Origin: Leptolyngbyaceae cyanobacterium MAG.088
GTDB lineage: Bacteria; Cyanobacteriota; Cyanobacteriia; Phormidesmidales; Phormidesmidaceae
DNA: 49,322 nt
Reading direction: 5' to 3'
Assembly (NCBI GenBank): GCA_019634055.1
Contig: JAHQVZ010000018.1
Coordinates: 1 to 49,322 of the forward strand
Part shown: positions 1 to 8,980 of the stretch, piece by piece
Numbering within the stretch: the first letter of the stretch is position 1
Layout of the letters: every line of letters begins with the position of its first letter
Notes under the pieces: generated by a model
Databases searched by the model: none
What the model was told of the DNA's origin: nothing
What the model saw: the letters and a program-made list of their open reading frames with translations, nothing else
Program-made: the position numbers and the translations under genes

Positions 1-610
1 CACCGTTTTCATACACCGTTTCGGTGACGGGAAGGGAGATGATTTCGTCGGTGAACCGACCGGCTTTAATTGCGTTGATGGCTTTTTGGTGCGATCGCAA
101 CGCAAACCCATCCTGATCGTCCCGCGACACCCCAAACTGCTCCGCCACATTCTCCGCCGTCAACCCCATGGAGGTATATACCTCAGGCATATCCGTCATC
201 ATCACCGGGTTCGGACTCCACCGGTCCCCACCCATGGGAATCAGGCTCATGGACTCCACACCTCCCGCCACCATCACATCCGCCTGCCCTAAACTAATGG
301 CCTGATGTGCCATGGCAATGGTCTGTAATCCCGACGAACACAGACGATTCACCGTCATCCCCGGCACCGATGGCGGTAACCCTGCCCGGTGGGCAATCAC
401 CCGCCCTAGGTTATAACCTTGTTCTGCCTCTGGCATGGCACAGCCGATGATCACGTCTTCGATGTGGTCTGAATTGAGGCTGGGTAGAGTTGCGATCGCT
501 CCCCGCACCACCGCCGCCCCCATATCATCCGGACGCATGTGTCGAAGAGTACCCCGAGGCGCTTTACCAACCGCCGTCCGCACACTGGCAACAATGTAAG
601 TATTTTGCAT
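1..610 (-). CDS. Acetyl-CoA C-acyltransferase (thiolase, FadA-like), truncated by the window edge
   Basis: Manual reverse-strand translation from ATG at 610: MQNTYIVASVRTAVGKAPRGTLRHMRPDDMGAAVVRGA...NRLCSSGLQTIAMAHQAISLGQADVMVAGGVESMSLIPMGG; the thiolase catalytic Cys motif NRLCSSGLQ and the GGxESMS motif are present. It is absent from the ORF track because its C-terminus lies outside the window. Confidence 0.93.
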   Translation of the reverse strand, partial: MQNTYIVASVRTAVGKAPRGTLRHMRPDDMGAAVVRGAIATLPSLNSDHIEDVIIGCAMPEAEQGYNLGRVIAHRAGLPPSVPGMTVNRLCSSGLQTIAMAHQAISLGQADVMVAGGVESMSLIPMGGDRWSPNPVMMTDMPEVYTSMGLTAENVAEQFGVSRDDQDGFALRSHQKAINAIKAGRFTDEIISLPVTETVYENG

Positions 611-762
611 GATGTTCTCCTTCAAAGAAGATTTTTTGATTTCTCCCCCTCCTGGGAGGGATGCCCTTTGGGTGGGGTGGTTTATCGATCACTCGTGCCA
701 GGGTGGACCCACCCCATCGCCCCTCCCAAGAGGGGAACTAGTTATCGCCAAGCCTCTCAAAG

Positions 763-3135
763 CTAATTTCTAAGCGGTTTCTTCGTCTTCAACAAATGCA
801 TAATTCTCTCCTGGGTTTTCTTCTCCTGCAACAACGGCAAGAACACCTCCTGCTCTAAACCCAACAAATACTCCTCAGACACCCGCGCTGGCGACGTCAG
901 CTTACCCCCCGTCATCACATAGGCCAGTTGCCCCGCCAACCAGCGATCATACTCACTGGCAAAGCCCCCCTGCTCCAGGGTATAGGCCATATGGTTCAGC
1001 ACCGCCCGACCCGGTTCCCCCAACACCCAGAAAGTCTCCTGAGCTGGGGGCCGATAGCCCGCCCGGTCTAAACACAGCACCTCTGCTTTCGCCACATACA
1101 GCCGCTGGTCATTGTTCATCACCACATGGGTATGGGGCGGCAAAAAGCCCAGCTCCATCGCCTCATAGGCACTGCCCGCCACCGTCGCCGTCGCCACCGT
1201 CTTAAACACCTGGTTCAAGAACGGTTGAATATGTTGCGCCGCACCACTGGCCGCCCGTTGCGCCGCCCATTTCGCCATACGCGTTGTGCCCGTCGCTCCG
1301 GGGATTAGCCCCACACTCAACTCCACCAAACCGATATAACTCTCCGCTGCCGCCACCACATGGGGGCAAGCCATCACCAGCTCACAGCCCCCACCCAGGG
1401 CCCGACCTTGCACCGCCGCCACAATCGGTTTATGGAAATAACGGATGCGCTGTAACAAGGTTTGAAACGTCACTAACAAGTTTGAAATCAACTGCCAGTT
1501 GCCCGTCTGGGCAGCCGTACCCATTTCTAATAGGTTGGCCCCACCACAAAAATGGTCACTGTTGTTGCCAATCACCAACCCGCGATAGCGATCGTCCTGG
1601 GTCAAGAGATCGAGCACATCCCCCAGACCATCCACCACAGTGGTGCTCAGGGTATTCCCCTTCGACCGAAACTCATAGAGAACCACACCATCCCCCATAT
1701 CAAATAGGGCCGCCTCAGGATTCTCCCAAAGCTTACTCCCGTTGGTTTGAATCAACGGCAGATGAATCTCATCCTGGGGCTGTTCAACCGTTTGCTCACC
1801 CATGGGACCTAAAACCGCATTCGCCATTAACAAATTACTGGGCACCCCATGGTGGCTGCGATAGAAATGTCCCTCACCGGTCGCCGCCATTTCCTGAATC
1901 CATTCAGGAACCATCAGGTTTGCCGCCTGCATATCGTAGAGCACCCGATGGAAACCAATGGCATCCCACATCTCAAATGGCCCTAACTGCCAGCCAAAGC
2001 CCCACCGCATCGCTCGATCCACATCCACTGGACTATCGGCAATCTCTGGTAGACGGCAAGCGGCATAGCTCAACAATGCCAATGTGGTTTGACGGAAGAA
2101 ATCTCCCCCTCTGCCTGGCAATTGATACAGTGCCCTGAGGCGATCAACCAGCTTAGGCACATGTAAAATGCCATCTAAACCGGGCAAATCAAACTCTGGC
2201 GGCAGACCATAGACAAAGGTTTTGGGATGTACCGAAAGAATCTTTTTACCAACTTTTTTATAAAATCCCTGTCCAGCCTTCGCACCACGCGACCCCGTCT
2301 CCACCAAAGTCTTCAGCAACTTGGGTAGCTTAAACATTTGCCGCTGCTCATCCTGGGGAATCGCCGGGTAAATATTTTCAGCCACATGGAGCAGGGTATC
2401 GAGACCCACTAAATCTGCGGTTCTAAAGGTAGCGGATTTTGGCCGCCCCACCAAGGTGCCCGTCAACGTATCAATCTCTTCGATGGAGTAACCATCCTCC
2501 GTCAGGGCATGAATGCCGAGAAATGTGGCAAATAGGCCAATGCGATTGGCAATAAAATTCGGCGTATCCTTCGCCACGACAACACCTTTTCCCAGGTAGC
2601 TGCGACTAAACCACTCCATCCGTTGAACAATGGCCGGGTCAGTCTCTGCCGTCGGAATCAATTCCAACAGCTTCAAATAGCGCGGAGGGTTAAAAAAGTG
2701 AGTGCCTAAAAACCGCTGGCGAAAATCAAGGGAACGCCCCTGAGCGATTTGGCCAATGGGCAGCCCGCTGGTATTGGTAGCAATCACGGCTTCTGGATGC
2801 ACCACCTGCTCCAATCGAGCCATCAGTTTTTGCTTAATATCCAATCGCTCTACTACGGCCTCAATCACCCAGTCCACCTGACTCAAGCGCGCAAAGTGTT
2901 CATGGTAGTTGCCGAGCTCAATTCGATGGGCCGTATCTGGCGTAAACAACATCGGCGGCGACATTTTTTTGGCCTTCTTAAACGCCCCTTCTACCACCGC
3001 ATTTTTGTGACCTTCAGGCGCAGGTAAATCCATCAGCAATACCTTTAGTCCGGCATTCGCTAAATGTGCTGCAATCTGAGTACCCATAATGCCAGCACCT
3101 AGAACAGCCGCTGTTTTAAAGGGAAGAAAAGTCAT
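763..3135 (-). CDS. 3-hydroxyacyl-CoA dehydrogenase / enoyl-CoA hydratase family protein (FadB/FadN-like)
   Basis: N-terminal Rossmann AAVLGAGIMGTQIAAHLANAG; HFFNPPRYLKLLELIPT 3HCDH motif; C-terminal crotonase-like region VAAVQGRALGGGCELVMACPHVVAA. Confidence 0.93.
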   Translation of the reverse strand: MTFLPFKTAAVLGAGIMGTQIAAHLANAGLKVLLMDLPAPEGHKNAVVEGAFKKAKKMSPPMLFTPDTAHRIELGNYHEHFARLSQVDWVIEAVVERLDIKQKLMARLEQVVHPEAVIATNTSGLPIGQIAQGRSLDFRQRFLGTHFFNPPRYLKLLELIPTAETDPAIVQRMEWFSRSYLGKGVVVAKDTPNFIANRIGLFATFLGIHALTEDGYSIEEIDTLTGTLVGRPKSATFRTADLVGLDTLLHVAENIYPAIPQDEQRQMFKLPKLLKTLVETGSRGAKAGQGFYKKVGKKILSVHPKTFVYGLPPEFDLPGLDGILHVPKLVDRLRALYQLPGRGGDFFRQTTLALLSYAACRLPEIADSPVDVDRAMRWGFGWQLGPFEMWDAIGFHRVLYDMQAANLMVPEWIQEMAATGEGHFYRSHHGVPSNLLMANAVLGPMGEQTVEQPQDEIHLPLIQTNGSKLWENPEAALFDMGDGVVLYEFRSKGNTLSTTVVDGLGDVLDLLTQDDRYRGLVIGNNSDHFCGGANLLEMGTAAQTGNWQLISNLLVTFQTLLQRIRYFHKPIVAAVQGRALGGGCELVMACPHVVAAAESYIGLVELSVGLIPGATGTTRMAKWAAQRAASGAAQHIQPFLNQVFKTVATATVAGSAYEAMELGFLPPHTHVVMNNDQRLYVAKAEVLCLDRAGYRPPAQETFWVLGEPGRAVLNHMAYTLEQGGFASEYDRWLAGQLAYVMTGGKLTSPARVSEEYLLGLEQEVFLPLLQEKKTQERIMHLLKTKKPLRN

Positions 3136-3245
3136 AATGGTTCTCCTCTAAAGAAGGTCAACGTCAGGCAGGCACCACCCACCCAAAAAACAAAACACGC
3201 AGGGTGGGTCCTACCCACCAACACAAGCCATCAGGGCCTAAAATC

Positions 3246-5240
3246 TCAACCGTCGTTAAGCGACGTTGGTTTGGCCATCAGGGTGACATTACGCCAGTCA
3301 CACAGTCTTAACCGCCTCCACCGCTGATACAAACGAGCAGGTCGCCTGGGTGGTACTTGGGCTGCCGCCTCTTGATACAGTGTCTCGATTTCCTGGGCAT
3401 AAACCCGGTAGCGCTGCTGGCGACTACCCAGAGCACCCACCTTGCTGTGAACCAGCGCAAACCGCTTGATAGTTGACCAACTGGGCAGTTGATCATTCAG
3501 CTGATCGATCAGGGTTTGATAGTGTGCTCTTGCCAGCACTGACACGTCAGCGTCCCTTAAAAAGTCCCCCAACAGATCGTCTACCAACCACGCCCGATCT
3601 CCAAAATGTGCGCCGTTAGCCTGCAGAATTGACCTGAGACGATCAAAGTCGGGCACAATCAACACGCCACAAAATTTCTGTCCAGGGCCGACGAGCAAGG
3701 CATGTTTAACAATGGGGGCGGCTTCTAACTGCGCCTCCATGGGAACAGGAGCCACATACTTGCCTGTAGACAGCTTAAACAGCTCTTTCTTACAGCCATG
3801 GAGTGTCAACAGCCCATCTAAAGAAAACTCACCAAAGTCTCCTGTATGGAACCAACCATAGGCATCAATAGCAGCAGCAGTCGCCTCTGGGTCATGATAA
3901 TAGCCGACCATGGTATAGGGGCTATGGACTAAGACTTCGCCATCTGCCGCCAGACGCATTTCCACCCCCGGAATCGGTGCCCCGACTGTACCGGACTGCA
4001 GCCAGCGATCGCGAGTATAGCTGAGTACAGAACTGGTTTCTGTCAGCCCATAGCCCTGTTTCACCGGAATCCCAACACCATTAAAAAAGGTCATGATCTC
4101 CGGTCGTAATGCTGCACCACCACAGAGCAAATAGCGAATGTTGCCGCCAAACGCTTGACGCAAATTATTAAACACACTGTGGCCTAGCAACCAGCGATAA
4201 AAACTGGGTAGCTCATAACGATGGGCTAGCTGCCAGCCCCAATGAAGCCAAGTATGTTTAAGTCCGTAAGCCTGTCTTTGGGCCTGAGCAACTCGCTCAT
4301 ACACTTTCTCTAACAACCGTGGCACCGTAATAAAGATGGTTGGCTTGACCATCGCCAAATGCCAAAAGACTCGCTTTGGCACTGAAAAATAAACGTGGTG
4401 GCCAAAGCCAAAATGCCCATAGATAAAGGATCTAGCAAAAATATGGTTGAGGGGTAAAAACGAGAGGGCGACTTCCGGTGTACCTGCGACCAGCCCTGGC
4501 ATACTGCTAAACGCCGCCCAAATATTACCGGTCAAATTCCGGTGGCTTAACATAGCCCCTTTAACATGGCCACTGGCATCAGAGTTATAAACAATGGTGG
4601 CCAGGTCATCGGGATGAATTTGCTCTTTTAAATCCTGAATTGCTGTCTCTGTATGAACCAAACGCCCTTGGCGACGAATCTCGCCAAGGGTTTTCATGGT
4701 CGGGCCAGACAAGGTCCAGGCAGGGGGTGGAGACTCCTCAACAACAATAATGAGCTCAACATGTTGAACCTGGCGATAAAAACGCTGCAGCGTTTTCCAG
4801 GTAGACACAACCAGCACCTTTAGATTGGCATCAGACACTATCCAACCGATGGTAGAGAAGGGTTGTGCTTTATCGAGGGGGACAGTGATCATGCGTGCGA
4901 TCGCACTGCCCATATCCACCAGTGCCCAATGAATATCACTCTCTAGCAACAACCCAATGCGAGGGCGTTCACCCTCAGGGTCAAGACAGGTCAACCCCTC
5001 AGCAGTTAACCCCAACGCCACCTCTTCAGCAGCAATACGAAACTCTTTGAAGGTATACGCCTCCCAGCCCTGCGAAGTCCACTGCTGTAGCGTAGGCTCA
5101 TAATCATAGGCACATCCCATATCCAACAAATCAGGAATGGTATAGTGCAACTCTACAGAGCCTTTCGTTGCTGGCGCAACATACAAAGGACAACACAGAG
5201 GGTATCGATCAACCATTTTCTTGAGAGTGCTCAAACGCAC
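3246..5240 (-). CDS. AMP-dependent synthetase / long-chain acyl-CoA ligase
   Basis: Adenylate-forming motifs: YNSDASGHVKGAMLSHRNLTGN (divergent P-loop), GYGLTETSSVLSYT, GWFHTGDFGEFSLDGLLTLHGCKKELFKLSTGKYVAP. Confidence 0.9.
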   Translation of the reverse strand: MRLSTLKKMVDRYPLCCPLYVAPATKGSVELHYTIPDLLDMGCAYDYEPTLQQWTSQGWEAYTFKEFRIAAEEVALGLTAEGLTCLDPEGERPRIGLLLESDIHWALVDMGSAIARMITVPLDKAQPFSTIGWIVSDANLKVLVVSTWKTLQRFYRQVQHVELIIVVEESPPPAWTLSGPTMKTLGEIRRQGRLVHTETAIQDLKEQIHPDDLATIVYNSDASGHVKGAMLSHRNLTGNIWAAFSSMPGLVAGTPEVALSFLPLNHIFARSFIYGHFGFGHHVYFSVPKRVFWHLAMVKPTIFITVPRLLEKVYERVAQAQRQAYGLKHTWLHWGWQLAHRYELPSFYRWLLGHSVFNNLRQAFGGNIRYLLCGGAALRPEIMTFFNGVGIPVKQGYGLTETSSVLSYTRDRWLQSGTVGAPIPGVEMRLAADGEVLVHSPYTMVGYYHDPEATAAAIDAYGWFHTGDFGEFSLDGLLTLHGCKKELFKLSTGKYVAPVPMEAQLEAAPIVKHALLVGPGQKFCGVLIVPDFDRLRSILQANGAHFGDRAWLVDDLLGDFLRDADVSVLARAHYQTLIDQLNDQLPSWSTIKRFALVHSKVGALGSRQQRYRVYAQEIETLYQEAAAQVPPRRPARLYQRWRRLRLCDWRNVTLMAKPTSLNDG

Positions 5241-5768
5241 CCTTCCTCAATACATTGGCAAGTCTTGTTGAACCTGGCACAGAGCAATTTAGTCAACAAG
5301 CTACAACCCTACCCATCAAAGAGAGGAGTGGATAAAGGTAGAGAATGTAGCCTGACCAGCCCACAATTACCTCAGCATTTTCGCCATAGATAAAACTATT
5401 CTGAGCCCAAACAGACTCAACCTCACACATCAACCCGCCACTCAAGCAACATTTTTCAATACAGAAAAACCTAAGCCAAAAGACTCATTCCTAGAGGTAT
5501 TAACGGGCAAAAAGTCGCAAATCATGATCAGGCTAATGCTAATTTACCTAGTAGGAAACACAAACTAAGCCAAATAAACAGCGACGTATCAATCAAGAAT
5601 TCAGCTAAAAAACCAAGCAATATAGCAGCGAAAAATTTAGGGTTTTTAGCTTAGCAATTATTGCTGAATGTCAATACATTTATTATAGCGAGATCACCTA
5701 AGGACAGGGGATTGTCTTAATATGCTTGTAATATTCAGAGTGATCTCATGGGCCTTAAAACAAAATCA

Positions 5769-8192
5769 TTACCCTATTTCAAGCTGGCCATCTAACCAAT
5801 TATGAATATCTTTCATAATCTCTGCTTGGTTACTTTCATTGTAGAGTTCGTGATACGCGCCCTGATAACTGATAAACATTTTTTTCATTTGGGGTAATTC
5901 TTGATAAAACTGCTGACAACTCTTGAGGTCAGCAATCTTATCAGCGGTTCCATGGAGTATCAAAACAGGTAGGCTTAAATAAGCCCTGTGGGCATGGAGA
6001 GATTTTATTGTTGTTAAAAATTCTGTCGCTAAGCGAGCTGTGCCGCGTTGATGTCTGAGCGGATCATGGGCATAGGCTAATACAACAGAGCGATCTCGCG
6101 ATGGCAAAATATGCCCCAATCCTAAGGACATGGAAAATCGAGGCCAGCTCAACGACAAGAGCTGACCTATCCTTAAACGCAAATCAGTCTTAGCATTGGG
6201 GCCAAACGGAGGAGACGCGGCTACAATACCGCTAATGTTGGGGTAGGGCATCTTACCTGGTTCACCAAACTGGCCATGCAGGGCATACTCCAAGGCAATA
6301 ATGCTGCCTAAACTGTGTCCCATCAAAAAACAAGGAACCTCAGGATGTTGTTGTTGCACCATGGCAATCAAATATGCCAGATCGTTGCGATAGTCTGACC
6401 AACGATTAATATAACCGCGCTGCCCTGGGGAACGTCCATGCCCCCGCAGATCGTAGGCATAAAGAGCATAGCCTTCGGGCAATAGGGCTTTAACAACATT
6501 TTGAAAAAGGCCACTGTGCCCTCCCAAACCGTGGATTAATACCACGGTTGCCTTCACATCTATAGTCGGTAACCAACTCTGGTAATAAAGGCTCAAGCCA
6601 TCAGCCGCTGAAAATAGTCCATCCTGGTAATGAACAGTCATGGTTTGCCATTTCAACTGAGTTAACCTCTGCTGAAAATTCTTCAGCACCGGTTGTAGAG
6701 CATGATCTGATTTGGCACTGATCACGTGTAAATCGTAAGGCGCTTGACTAATAGATTGGGCATAGGCCGATAATGTTGACTGACATGCATCTGATTGTCG
6801 TAAATAATTTTCAAAAAACAGAACGCTCAGCCCACACAGATAACTATCAATAATTGGTGGCGATAGCGTTAACCCTGGCAACTCACTTTCACTGGCAAGT
6901 CTCAACGACGATAATAATTTACTTAGATCATGCACATGAGATTTACCACGAATGACGGCTAAAAAGCGTTCTTGGCTGGCCAGTTGGGGAAACATCTGCA
7001 AGGGTTCTAGAGCCATCGGCGCAGCTTTATCGTGACTGCCTGTCGCAATCACTGTCGGAGTTTTAATAGAGGCTAACCCCTCACCGCCAAACAACCCATT
7101 ACCAATGGGGTCAACGGCAAAAATCGCCTGAATGCGCTCATCTTTTAGAGACTTCACTGTCGGTGATAAGGAGAGGGCTCGACACTGCAGCAATAGCGAC
7201 ACATTTAGACTGTCAGAAATCCCGTCACAGCGTTGGGCCAATGCCTTAAAATCAATGGTGGCCCCGGCTAGAGCAAATGCGGTATATCCCCCAAATGATT
7301 CGCCCAATAGTCCTACATTGGTTAAATTGAGCTGGCCACCATAGTCATGCCGATTACGTCGCTCTAATTCGTCTAAAAGGAGACTGATGTCACGGGGACG
7401 GTCAAAAAATTCTTGCAGCGAAAAGATTTCATCAACCTCCCCTGCCAATAGATGATGGACCTGATGGGTGTCACTGCCTGGGTGCTGGGGTACAGCCACC
7501 AGATAACCATGGGAAACTAAATGCCTGGCATAGTGAACCATGGCCTGAGGCTCGGCAGCCAGACCATGGGAAATAACTACAACGGGTATGGGCTCAACCC
7601 GCTCTCCCAAGGGTTCATACAGAAATACTTGAAATGGCTGCGACGATTGCCGCTGCAGATGCATAACTTTCTTACGAATCCCAAAAGCACCCGGCAATCG
7701 AGGGTCAAAGGCAGGTACTATCTGCTCCCTGGCTTCTTGTGACATTAATATCTGGAGCAGGTTTAGGAGTTGATCAGTGGTCTGGAGCAACAGATCAATG
7801 TGCTGAGCCGTTTCTAACAGGCGATCGGTCCGCAGGTTGCCTGCAATCTGATGCAACAAACTCATAATCGATAGCTGATCTGCCTTGGTAATCCGTTGAA
7901 TCAAGGCCTGACGACCAGCATTATCATCAGGCAGCTCAATCAGCTGGCCTAACCTGGCCAATAGTAATTCCCCAATGTCTGTACGAAAAAATCGCTGTAA
8001 ACTCTGTGAGTCAAGGTTTATCTGCGTTTGCAAAATCTCACGGCAGTGGGTCTGGGCCCGAGGTCCTTGTCCATCCAGATATAGCTCACAGGTGCGCTGG
8101 GCTAATTTCGGTAGCTTGTGTCGCCGCCAGATCTGAGCAACCTGCTGCCGCACCAAAGAGGGAAAAAGAGCCATCACAAACCTCGCAGACAA
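5769..8192 (-). CDS. Fusion of two alpha/beta-hydrolase units: N-terminal DUF1400/dienelactone-type and C-terminal monoacylglycerol lipase-like (serine aminopeptidase S33)
   Basis: First unit: VVVISHGLAAEPQAMVHYARHLVSHGYLVAVPQHPGSDT...GLLGESFGGYTAFAL. Second unit: TVVLIHGLGGHSGLFQNVVKALLPEGYALYAYDLRGHGRSPGQRGYINRW...FLMGHSLGSIIALEYAL...LPVLILHGTADKI. Confidence 0.88.
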   Translation of the reverse strand: MSARFVMALFPSLVRQQVAQIWRRHKLPKLAQRTCELYLDGQGPRAQTHCREILQTQINLDSQSLQRFFRTDIGELLLARLGQLIELPDDNAGRQALIQRITKADQLSIMSLLHQIAGNLRTDRLLETAQHIDLLLQTTDQLLNLLQILMSQEAREQIVPAFDPRLPGAFGIRKKVMHLQRQSSQPFQVFLYEPLGERVEPIPVVVISHGLAAEPQAMVHYARHLVSHGYLVAVPQHPGSDTHQVHHLLAGEVDEIFSLQEFFDRPRDISLLLDELERRNRHDYGGQLNLTNVGLLGESFGGYTAFALAGATIDFKALAQRCDGISDSLNVSLLLQCRALSLSPTVKSLKDERIQAIFAVDPIGNGLFGGEGLASIKTPTVIATGSHDKAAPMALEPLQMFPQLASQERFLAVIRGKSHVHDLSKLLSSLRLASESELPGLTLSPPIIDSYLCGLSVLFFENYLRQSDACQSTLSAYAQSISQAPYDLHVISAKSDHALQPVLKNFQQRLTQLKWQTMTVHYQDGLFSAADGLSLYYQSWLPTIDVKATVVLIHGLGGHSGLFQNVVKALLPEGYALYAYDLRGHGRSPGQRGYINRWSDYRNDLAYLIAMVQQQHPEVPCFLMGHSLGSIIALEYALHGQFGEPGKMPYPNISGIVAASPPFGPNAKTDLRLRIGQLLSLSWPRFSMSLGLGHILPSRDRSVVLAYAHDPLRHQRGTARLATEFLTTIKSLHAHRAYLSLPVLILHGTADKIADLKSCQQFYQELPQMKKMFISYQGAYHELYNESNQAEIMKDIHNWLDGQLEIG

Positions 8193-8599
8193 AAATTCTT
8201 GTCCACCCCTCTCCTAGCTTGATTATGGTGTAAGCATGGATTGCCTGACTCAGATTGATAGGGTGTTTAACATATTTTTGGCAAATCGCCTCAAAAGATC
8301 CGTAGATTCCACAGTGACATTTGTCAGGTTTTACGCATATTAAATGTACGTATTTACGCTCAATCTGACGCTGATTCAGGTCATGATATCGTTGCAATCA
8401 AATTCAACTAAAATGCCTGAAAAGCTTTAAGAAAGAGCATTTATAGATATATCTCTAAGCGCTAAAAAAGCGATAATAGCCGACTTGGAACCTGTCCCCA
8501 GGTGATATCTGTGTATCAAAAAGAGGGGAAAACCGGCTTGATTCGACCAAGGAGGATCAATACACTACGTGCAGGTGTGTTGTATTTATTTGTAAAGTA

Positions 8600-8980
8600 A
8601 TGAGCGTTTTTCCTAAACCAACAGGTACCTTCCAGGGTGTCGACGGTCGAGAACAGGAGTTAAAGCGGGTAGGCCAGTACCTAAAGGCGATTCGGGTACG
8701 CCGAGGGTTGTCATTACAACAAGTGGCAAAACGTACTCATATTCAGCCGAAGCAGTTGCGTGCCATTGAAGCTGGCAACTGGAGGCAGCTACCTGAAGCA
8801 ATTTATGTAAAGGGTTTTCTCAAACGCTACGGTCAATCCTTAGGTCTAGACGGTATCACCATCGCCGACGGGCTGGCGGTCCAACCGACAGATATCAATC
8901 CTAAATGGCTTAATCCCTCTGACTTTTCATCCCGTGACCAGTGGGGAGCCTTAGGAATCGTTAGCAACCTCGTTGGTTAG
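8600..8980 (+). CDS. Short RodZ-type helix-turn-helix protein (HTH domain only, no TM/periplasmic part)
   Basis: VGQYLKAIRVRRGLSLQQVAKRTHIQPKQLRAIEAGNWRQLPEAIYVKGFLKRYGQSLGLDG is a typical RodZ/HTH_25 cytoplasmic domain; the ORF stops at 126 aa. Confidence 0.82.
   Translation: MSVFPKPTGTFQGVDGREQELKRVGQYLKAIRVRRGLSLQQVAKRTHIQPKQLRAIEAGNWRQLPEAIYVKGFLKRYGQSLGLDGITIADGLAVQPTDINPKWLNPSDFSSRDQWGALGIVSNLVG

Noticed and set aside
1284-2138. 284-aa plus-strand ORF antisense to the hydroxyacyl-CoA dehydrogenase gene
   Set aside because: Pro/Ser/His-rich translation with no domain logic, fully antisense to a strongly supported coding gene; typical shadow ORF in GC-rich DNA.
5690-5747. GAGATCAC...GTGATCTC pairing downstream of the hydrolase fusion
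   Set aside because: Only 8-bp arms separated by ~42 nt and no T-run; not enough to call a terminator or structured RNA.
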